Source: Nemertoderma westbladi (lineage: Eukaryota; Xenacoelomorpha; Nemertodermatida; Nemertodermatidae). Taken from it: DNA of 64,000 nt. Where the stretch lies: contig JAUCBJ010005028.1 in assembly GCA_032718475.1 (NCBI GenBank), forward strand, positions 1-64,000, in the 5' to 3' direction. The position numbers and the translations under genes were made by a program. Below, one piece after another: positions 45,946-64,000 of the stretch. Numbering within the stretch: position 1 is the first letter of the stretch; each line of letters starts with the position of its first letter. Under the pieces are notes generated by a model, which was not told the origin of the DNA, searched no databases, and saw only the letters and a program-made list of their open reading frames with translations.

Positions 45946-48680
45946 TGTACAATGACACCTGTCCAATAATGCCACAATGAATCGGATACGATATTTTTGA
46001 GTGCCAAATTCATAATCAGCATCCCAGAAAACCTCTTATGTCATAAAATCAGGTTGATTGGGTAATGAATTTTGATTATCCAATTTGTGCTTAATTGTCT
46101 TTTTCGCGCCACACATATACAAAAAATGTCCTACTCAATAAAGTACGATATATTTCAGTGTCATATTCGTGATCAGCGCTACAATAAATAAGTCATAAAA
46201 TAAGTTTTACTTGGAGTTGATTTTTCATTATCATATTAGCACTTCTTGTTTACTTCGTGCCCCAGGGGGCACATCAAAATTATCAGAAATTTCCTCGAAT
46301 GTTATATCTGAGTTCTATAATCGTGTGACGTGATCAGCACCCAAAAACTGCTAAGCTATATAACGCGAATAAATTTATTTTAGATAGCCATAAAAACTTT
46401 TGAAAAGTTTAGCACGAAAATAATTAGAGAAGGGTGCAAGAAAGGGGCCACAGCACGGAAACTAACATAGCTATTTTTAATTGGCATTTGGTCTGATTAA
46501 ATTTTAGGAAGTCACGAAATCTCGGTTTTCACAGACAAACCTGGCTCAAAGATACAGATGAATTACAAAACAAATATAAAATGATCCCCCGCCCTGGGCC
46601 AAATAGGGTTAAGGTAAGGAAAATTGCTTTTGCTTTGATAGGAGACAAGATCACGAGATTGAGAAGTAGAAATATCGAAACCAAACCAGCTAAATTGACG
46701 TAGAGAAAATACACAGTTTGCAGTCCCCACATGGCAGTTTGTCAGAACACATACGGTAGCGGCAGGCAAAATAGTGAACTGAAGTATAAAACGCATGGAT
46801 AACACGTGTTAAATCGCTTCCTAACCACATATAATTTTAGTACAGTTACCGACCAGCGAGTTATCTCAATCAACTTTCCATAGATCGCAGTTATTGAAAT
46901 TTGTCAATCACTGATTGGACCACATACATTTGAATTATATTGTTGGAAATCCGTCATTGGCTGAATAATTGAGATTGTTGCTAAGCTCTAAATCTATTGG
47001 GCCAGCACAATACTGGCTTGCTAGCTACACGGTTGCGTTGCTCATGTTATGTCATTCTGTCATTTCTGTTGGCTAGTAGGGGTGTTTGAAATGAGAATGA
47101 GGATTTTGGTGATATAGCAGATAGGCTCACGCTCACGGCAATACGGTAGCGGTAGGCCTACCGGCTGACCGGTTCCGTACAGTTTGAATCTTATATACGG
47201 TACCGGCTGACCGGTACTCTGGCATCACTGTAATGCGCCAGCGCCATCTTACATACCGTAGCAATCATGCATAGCTGCATAGCAGCTTACCGCAGCCCAG
47301 ATACAATCTGACAATTGAGCATTGTTATGCGTGTTACCGGTACTGTCTGACTGTGTTATAGCAGGCCTACTGACTAACTGCAGAACTGGCTAACTGATAG
47401 TCCTGTGCCTGTCAGCCTGTAGTTAGGCCCCTAGCACCTACTGACCTAGCAGCCTAGTGGCTTGTGCGTGCGCGTGCTTACCTAGCTTAATGTGTAATGT
47501 TAGTGATATTGGACTTTTCTCCTGTCAGCCTGTTCTGTTCTCTTGCTTCTTGCGGTGCAATCTTGTTAGCTGTAGCTTGCTGGCTTGAGTAGGTCCAGAG
47601 CCAGATGTCAGTCTCAGTCAGTCAGTGACACAGTGAGTAGGGCAGGGCCTGGCCTAGGTCGGTAGGTATGACCTAAGTCTGTAAGTGTTACGGCTGTTCC
47701 TGTTACTAGTGTGACTGTGACGCAGGTTTCAGGTAGGTAGGGCATAGCACATAGGGTAGAGCTACCAACATATCAAGATCATTGTGCAACTGGGCAGCTG
47801 GGCAAAGCCACCCAGCTAGCTAGAAACGAACGCCGGCCTGACCGCCGATCGATGCCGTTCACCGTTCTGCCGTTAATACTGTAATAACGTACCGCGTTGA
47901 GTATCGGAATCGCCGGAATTTCTTTACACAAGCCAATTTAGCTACCGCACCCTTGGCCCAGCATAGCAGGTACCCGGTACCTACCGTTTTACTGCTCCAA
48001 CGTATTTCAGCTCTAATCTGTCTGCCGGTTTGCGTCTGTGCGTAGGCCAGTCTGCCAGTACAGCAGTAGGCGTACGCAAGTAGGTTTTGCTCTCACTCCA
48101 TGATAATAAACTGATAGGTCTAATCACTTTAACTTTGATTTGATTGTTCTTTTTATTTAATTGATACCGAAAGTTCTTTTACTTTGATAATTTCAAAGTG
48201 GTAGCCAGTAGCCTAGCCACGGCGTCGGTCTGTCAGTACGTTTATGTACCTCTACAGACAGGCCACGATCGAATCGGTTGCATGGTGAAAACAGTCGGAC
48301 AGTGTGGCGAACTCACGATCTTGATCTTCTAACCTTCAAGCTTCGACCTTGACATTTATAGTAATTAGGTTTCCTGGAAGTAAGCCAAACTGGAGTTAAG
48401 TCACGCTACACGTTCTTGCTTGTCATTGGTCTGTTAGTTAAATGACCAGCCCCCCCCCCCCCCCCCCCACTCCCTTTCCTGCTTGGCTCCATTTTGTTAA
48501 TTCAGATCAGCCGTTTGATTACTGGCTGACTGGTGATTACTGATTGGTTGGTTATCCTAATACCACATTACTCATTCCCATTGGTTGAAGGCTGCTGCTT
48601 CACAGCTACACACACGTGACACATGACACATAGGGAGGAATGATGTAATAATATTGCAATATTATCAACCTTAAACACCT
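45946..48680. other. Intergenic region upstream of BiP, no gene seen
   Basis: Becomes richer in ACCGGT/GGTACC words and CAGTCAGT-type short repeats from 47.1 kb. A 19-nt C run lies at 48450-48468. No coding domain was recognised on either strand. Confidence 0.45.
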
Positions 48681-48691
48681 GTAACCTAGCT

Positions 48692-48745
48692 ATTGGTCCG
48701 TGTGGCTGTGTGGTACTACAACTACCCCGTGCTATTACCACGTCG
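48692..48745 (+). promoter_or_regulatory. Possible ER-stress elements upstream of BiP
   Basis: ATTGG-T-CCGTG (48692-48702) resembles the ERSE-II core ATTGGNCCACG with one mismatch in each half-site reading. CCACGTCG (about 48737-48744) resembles the XBP1/ATF6 site CCACGTCA with one mismatch. They lie about 400-450 bp before the start codon. BiP genes are classically induced through such sites. No perfect CCAAT-N9-CCACG was found. Confidence 0.3.
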
Positions 48746-49081
48746 CATATAGTATACGGTATAATAGCTGATTTTGTCACTTTCAAGAATTCAATATTTT
48801 TAGACTACCGGTAGCCGAATACTATATGTTATTTAAATATATATGCTATAAAGTTGTATTTCAAGTAAATATAGCCATCCTTTACTCCTATTTTTTAGAA
48901 ATTCGTTTATAAAAAAAACTAAAGTGAATAACTCGTACGGTTATATACAAACTCAGTTTAAGTTTGGATGAATTGCTACCTACTGTGTACTGACTGACTG
49001 GTTACATTAACTCGAGAATCGAATCGCCCAAGTCATTGAGCTGTTCTTCGACCACCTATTTGTAATTCTTTCATATCCTAA

Positions 49082-57823
<8,742 letters not shown>

Positions 57824-57904
57824 GTAGGTGCCATGTGATTGTCCATTAAACTAGCACAATATCCATTAATTGCAATTACCTCTAACAAGGGCAATAATAA
57901 TTAT

Positions 57905-60610
57905 GGCTAACGAATCCTCACTGCTGCACCTCACTCACTGCTGCACCTCACTCACTCACTGCTGCACATCACTCACACTCCTGCACCTCACTCACTCACT
58001 GCTGCACCTCACTCACTCACTGCTGCACCTCACTCACTCACTCCTGCACCTCACTCAATCACTCCCGCACCTCACTCACTCACTGCTGCACCTCACTCAC
58101 TCACTGCTGCACCTCACTCAATCACTCCTGGACCTCACTCACTCACTGCTGCACCTCACTCACTCACTCACTGCTGCACCTCACTCACTCACTCACTGCT
58201 GCACCTCACTCACTCACTGCTGCACCTCACTCTCTCACTCACTGCTGCACCTCACTCTCTCACTCACTGCTGCACCTCACTCACTCACTCACTGCTGCAC
58301 CTCACTCAATCACTCCTGCACCTCACTCACTCACTGCTGCACCTCACTCACTCACTGCTGCACATCACTCACACTCCTGCACCTCACTCACTCACTGCTG
58401 CACCTCACTCACTCACTGCTGCACCTCACTCACTCACTCCTGCACCTCACTCAATCACTCCCGCACCTCACTCACTCACTGCTGCACCTCACTCACTCAC
58501 TGCTGCACCTCACTCAATCACTCCTGGACCTCACTCACTCACTGCTGCACCTCACTCACTCACTCACTGCTGCACCTCACTCTCTCACTCACTGCTGCAC
58601 CTCACTCTCTCACTCACTGCTGCACCTCACTCTCTCACTCACTGCTGCACCTCACTCACTCACTCACTCACTGCTGCACCTCACTCAATCACTCCTGCAC
58701 CTCACTCAATCACTCCTGCACCTCACTCACTCACTGCTGCACCTCCCTCACTCACTGCTGCACCTCACTCACTCACTGCTGCACCTCACTCACTCACTGC
58801 TGCACCTCACTCACTCACTCCTGCACCTCCCTCACTCCACTGCTGCACCTCACTCACTCACTGCTGCCTCACTCACTCACTCACTGCTGCACCTCACTCA
58901 CTCTCTCACTGCTGCACCTCACTCACTCACTCACTGCTGCACCTCACTCTCTCACTGCTGCACCTCACTCAATCACTCCTGCACCTCACTCACTGCTGCA
59001 CCTCACTCACTCACTGCTGCACCTCACTCACTCACTGCTGCACCTCACTTACTCACTGCAGCACCTCCATCACTCACTGCTGCACCTCCATCACTCACTG
59101 CTGCACCTCACTCACTCACTCACTGGTGCACCTCACTCACTCACTCACTGCTGCACATCACTCACACTCCTGCACCTCACTCACTCATTGCTGCACCTCA
59201 CTCTCTCACTCACTGCTGCACCTCACTCACTCACTCACTCACTGCTGCACCTCACTCACTCACTGCTGCACCTCACTCAATCACTCCTGCACCTCACTCA
59301 CTGCTGCACCTCACTCGCTCACTGCTGCAGCTCACTCAATCACTCCTGCACCTCACTCACCCACTGCTGCACCTCACTCACTGCTGCACCTCACTCACTT
59401 ACTCACTGCTGCACCTCACTCACTCACTGCTGCACCTCACTCACTCACTGCTGCATCTCACTCACTCACGGCTGCATCTCACTCACTCACTGCTGCATCT
59501 CACTCACTCACTCACTGCTGCACCTCACACACTCACTGCTGCACCTCACTCACTCACTGCTGCACCTCACTCACTGCTGCACCTCACTCACTCACTGCTG
59601 CACCTCACTCACTCACTGCTGCACCTCACTCAATCACTCCTGCACCTCACTCACTCACTCACTGCTGCACCTCACTCACTCACTCACCGCTGCACCTCAC
59701 TCACTCACTCACTGCTGCTCCTCACTCACTCACTGCTGCACCTCACTCAATCACTCCTGCACCTCACTCACTCACTGCTGCACCTCACTCACTCACTCAC
59801 TGCTGCACCTCACTCAATCACTCCCGCACATCACTCACTCACTGCTGCACCTCACTCACTCACTCACTGCTGCACCTCACTCAATCACTCCTGCACCTCA
59901 CTCACTCACTGCTGCACCTCACTCACTCACTGCTGCACCACACTCACTCACTCACTGCTGCACCACACTCACTCACTCACTGCTGCACCTCACTCACTCA
60001 CTGCTGCACCTCACTCACTCACTGCTGCACCTCACTCACTCACTGACTCACTGCTGCACCTCACTCACTCACTCACTGCTGCACCTCACTCACTCACTGC
60101 TGCACCTCACTCACTCACTGACTCACTGCTGCACCTCACTCGCTGCTTCACCTCACTCAATCACTCCTGCACCTCACTCACTCACTCACTGCTGCACCTC
60201 ACTCACTCACTGCTGCACCTCACTCACTCACTGCTGCACCTCACTCACTCACTCACTGCTGCACCTCACTCACTCACTGCTGCACCTCACTCAATCACTC
60301 CTGCACCTCACTCACTCACTGCTGCACCTCACTCACTCACTCACTGCTGCACCTCACTCACTCACTCACTGCTGCACCTCACTCACTCACTCACTCACTG
60401 CTGCACCTCACTCACTCACTCACTGCAGCACCTCACTCACTCACTCACTGCTGCACCTCACTCACTCACTCACTGCTGCACCTCACTCACTCACTGCTGC
60501 ACCTCACTCACTCACTGCTGCACCTCACTCAATCACTCCTGCACCTCACTCAATCACTCCTGCACCTCACTCACTCACTGCTGCACCTCACTCACTCACT
60601 GCTGCACCTA
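57905..60610. repeat. Satellite, CTCACTCACTGCTGCAC units
   Basis: 2.7 kb of variable 16-25-bp units: CTGCTGCACCTCACTCACTCA with extra ACTC steps, CAATCACTCCTGCACCTC and CTCTCTCACT variants. A block of about 0.4 kb (57926-58330) is repeated at 58327-58730 with rare shared variants (CTCCTGGACC, CATCACTCACACTC), showing larger duplications. All three plus-strand frames are long but low-complexity. Confidence 0.92.
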
Positions 60611-63600
60611 ACCCGTAATGTTGTATCTAATAGACCCGCGGTTGTATCTAACCCGTAATGTTGTATCTAATAGACCCACGGTTATATCTTACCCGTAATG
60701 TTGTATCTAATAGACCCACGGTTGTATCTAACACGTAATGTTCTATCTAATAGACCCACGGTTGTATCTAACCCGTAATGTTGTATATAATAGACCCACG
60801 GTTGTATCTAATAGCCCCACGGTTGTATCTAACCCGTAATGTTGTATCTAATAGCCCCACGGTTGTATCTAACCCGTAATGTTGTATCTAATAGACCCGC
60901 GGTTGTATCTAACCCGTAATGTTGTATCTAATAGACCCACGGTTGTATCTAACCCGTAATGTTGTATCTAATAGACCCACGGTTATATCTTACCCGTAAT
61001 GTTGTATCTAATAGACCCACGGTTGTATCTAACCCGTAATGTTCTATCTAATAGACCCGCGGTTGTATCTAACCCGTAATGTTGTATCTAATAGACCCGC
61101 GGTTGTATCTAACCCGTAATGTTGTATCTAATAGACCCGCGGTTGTATCTAACCCGTACTGTTATCTAACCCGTAATGTTGTATCTAATAGACCCGCGGT
61201 TGTATCTAACCCGTACTGTTTTATCTAATAGACCCGCGGTTGTATCTAATAGCCCCACGGTTGTATCTAACCCGTAATGTTGTATCTAATAGACCCGCGG
61301 TTGTATCTAATAGCCCCACTGTTGTATCTAATAGACCCGCGGTTGTATCTAATAGACCCGCGGTTGTATCTAATAGACCCACGGTTGTATCTAACCCGTA
61401 ATGTTGTATCTAATAGACCCGCGGTTGTATCTAACCCGTAATGTTGTATCTAATAGCCCGACGGTTGTATCTAACCCGTAATGTTGTATCTAATAGCCCG
61501 ACGGTTGTATCTAACCCGTAATGTTGTATCTAATAGCCGGGGGGGGTTGTATCTAACCCGTAATGTTGTATCTAATAGACCCGCGGTTGTATCTAATAGC
61601 CCCACGGTTGTATCTAATAGACCCACGGTTGTCCCTAATAGACCCATGGTTGTATCTAATAGACCCACGGTTGTATCTAATAGCCCCACGGTTGTATGTA
61701 ACCCGTAATGTTGTATCTAATAGACCCGCTGTTGTATCTAATATCCCCACGGTTGTATCTAACTCGTAATGCTGTATCCAATAGACCCGCGGTTGTATCT
61801 AACCCGTAATGTTGTATCTAATAGCCGGGGGGTTTGTATCTAACCCGTAATGTTGTATCTAATAGCCCGGGGGGTTGTATCTAACCCGTAATGTTGTATC
61901 TAATAGCCCGGGGGGTTGTATCTAACCCGTAATGTTGTATCTAATAGCCCCACGGTTGTATCTAATAGACCCACGGTTGTATCTAACCCGTAATGTTGTA
62001 TCTAATAGCCCCACGGTTGTATCTAATAACCCAACGGTTGTACCTAACCCGTAATGTTGTACCTAATAACCCCACGTTTGTTTGTATCTAACCCGTAATC
62101 TTGTACCTAATAGCCCCACGGTTGTATCTAACCCGTAATATTGTATCTAATAGCCCCACGGTTGTATCTAACCCGTAATGTTGTATCTAATAGCCGGGGG
62201 GTTTGTATCTAACCCGTAATGTTGTATCTAATAGCCCGGGGGGTTGTATCTAACCCGTAATGTTGTATCTAATAGCCCCACGGTTGTATCTAATAGACCC
62301 ACGGTTGTATCTAACCCGTAATGTTGTATCTAATAGCCCCACGGTTGTATCTAATAACCCAACGGTTGTACCTAACCCGTAATGTTGTACCTAATAACCC
62401 CACGTTTGTTTGTATCTAACCCATAATCTTGTACCTAATAGCCCCACGGTTGTATCTAACCCGTAATGTTGTATCTAATAGACCCGCGGTTGTATCTAAC
62501 CCGTAATGTTGTATCTAATAGACCCGCGGTTGTATCTAATAGACCCGCGGTTGTATCTAATAGACCCGCGGTTGTATCTAACCCGTAATGTTGTATCTAA
62601 TAGACCCACGGTTGTATCTAACCCGTAATGTTGTATCTAATAGACCCGCAGTTGTATCTAATAGACCCGCGGTTGTATCTAATAGACCCGCTGTTGTATC
62701 TAACCCGTAATGTTGTATCTAATAGACCCGCGGTTGTATCTAACCCGTAATGTTGTATCTAATAGACCCGCAGTTGTATCTAATAGACCCGCGGTTGTAT
62801 CTAATAGACCCGCGGTTGTATCTAACCCGTAATGTTGTATCTAATATACCCACGGTTGTATCTAACCTGTAATGTTGTATCTAATAGACCCGCGGTTGTA
62901 TCTAATAGACCCGCGGTTGTATCTAATAGACCCACGGTTGTATCTAACCCGTAATGTTGTATTGTATCTAATAGACCTGCGGTTGTATCTAATAGACCCG
63001 CGGTTGTATCTAATAGACCCGCGGTTGTATCTAACCCGTAATGTTGTATCTAATAGCCCCACGGTTGTATCTAACCCGTAATGTTGTATCTAATAGCCGG
63101 GGGGGTTGTATCTAACCCGTAATGTTGTATCTAATAGCCGGGGGGGTTGTATCTAACCCGTGATGTTGTATCTAATAGCCCCACGGTTGTATCTAACCCG
63201 TAATGTTGTATCTAATAGCCGGGGGGTTGTATCTAACCCGTAATGTTGTATCTAATAGCCCGGCGGTTGTATCTAACCCGTAATGTTGTATCTAATAGCC
63301 CCGCGGTTGTATCTAATAGACCCGCGGTTGTATCTAACCCGTAATGTTGTATCTAATAGCCCCACGGTTGTATCTAATAACCCACGGTTGTACCTAACCC
63401 GTATGTTGTACCTAATAACCCCGTTTGTTTGTATCTAACCCATAATCTTGTACCTAATAGCCCCACGGTTGTATCTAACCCGTAATGTTGTATCTAATAG
63501 ACCCGCGGTTGTATCTAACCCGTAATGTTGTATCTAATAGACCCGCGGTTGTATCTAACCCGTAATGTTGTATCTAATAGACCCGCGGTTGTATCTAATA

Positions 63601-64000
63601 GACCCGCGGTTGTATCTAATAGACCCGCGGTTGTATCTAACCCGTAATGTTGTATCTAATAGACCCACGGTTGTATCTAACCCGTAATGTTGTATCTAAT
63701 AGACCCGCAGTTGTATCTAATAGACCCGCGGTTGTATCTAATAGACCCGCTGTTGTATCTAACCCGTAATGTTGTATCTAATAGACCCGCGGTTGTATCT
63801 AACCCGTAATGTTGTATCTAATAGACCCGCAGTTGTATCTAATAGACCCGCGGTTGTATCTAATAGACCCGCGGTTGTATCTAATAGACCCGCGGTTGTA
63901 TCTAACCCGTAATGTTGTATCTAATATACCCACGGTTGTATCTAACCTGTAATGTTGTATCTAATAGACCCGCGGCTGTATCTAATAGACCCGCGGTTGT
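60607..64000. repeat. Satellite, TTGTATCTAACCCGTAATG / TTGTATCTAATAGACCCGCGG units
   Basis: 3.4 kb of alternating 19-bp (GTTGTATCTAACCCGTAAT) and about 21-bp (GTTGTATCTAATAGACCCGCG) subunits, running off the right edge. Higher-order copies are visible: the rare CCCACGTTTGTTTGTATC block occurs at about 62070, 62400 and (shortened) 63420. The 62460-62960 stretch recurs about 1.06 kb later. Confidence 0.92.

Noticed and set aside
57870-60618. Very long open frames (913, 476 and 306 codons) across the CTCACTCACTGCTGCAC array
   Set aside because: They are tandem-repeat translations (HSLLHLT and similar) in several frames at once. Their ends coincide with the satellite, so there is no evidence of a gene.
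61471-63081. Short frames on both strands in the last satellite
   Set aside because: Repeat translations (RYNRGSI / LIDPRLY). No start context or domain.
57905-64000. CRISPR-like regular repeats
   Set aside because: Units are contiguous without unique spacers and the DNA is clearly eukaryotic, with spliced genes.

Overview
This is a repeat-rich eukaryotic (metazoan) window. It holds spliced animal genes with GT-AG introns, animal-type transposons and tRNA-derived SINEs, and nothing bacterial. The proteins (HDAC8, BiP/GRP78, an EcKinase-like kinase) and the mix of BEL, Merlin, hAT-like, P-like and LINE elements fit an invertebrate. A tunicate or other marine invertebrate is possible, but I cannot name the species from sequence alone.

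Host genes. (1) A two-exon HDAC8 gene on the minus strand (4091-2505), apparently complete at 373 aa. (2) An EcKinase-like (CHK kinase-like) gene on the plus strand, 13538-43011, with six exons. Its first coding exon is split by a 12.5-kb BEL/Pao-type LTR element (13999-26486) with 1249-bp LTRs and a 5-bp target-site duplication (TSD). Removing the element and one TSD copy leaves an open frame. (3) The first three coding exons of an ER Hsp70, BiP/GRP78 (49148-57823), running off the right edge. Its introns 2 and 3 are inflated by satellites and a 6.9-kb element.

Layout. 1-2.5 kb: LINE debris with a perfect 94-bp palindromic element. 2.5-4.1 kb: HDAC8. 4.1-13.5 kb: MITEs, LINE debris, an inverted pair of ~0.75-kb repeats, and two tRNA-like SINE copies that contain hammerhead ribozyme motifs. 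13.5-43 kb: the kinase gene, hosting BEL, LINE fragments, a 2.1-kb element with a 10-bp TSD, and an intact Merlin transposon with a 9-bp TSD. 43-46 kb: LINE fragments in both orientations, one split by a 400-bp hAT-like MITE. 46-49 kb: no gene seen. 49.1-64 kb: BiP. Intron 2 holds a 22-bp minisatellite made of copies of its own exon/intron junction. That minisatellite is split by a CACTG-ended element carrying a THAP/P-type transposase ORF and a 105-bp satellite. Intron 3 is nearly all satellite to the window end.

The three host genes have no evident functional link (deacetylation, small-molecule phosphorylation, ER folding). The main biology here is transposon and satellite invasion of introns and, in one case, of an exon. 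The most notable items are the ribozyme-bearing SINE copies, the exon-breaking BEL insertion, and the minisatellite seeded by a splice donor. Exon boundaries were placed by eye from splice sites and protein-family continuity. No search or alignment program was run.
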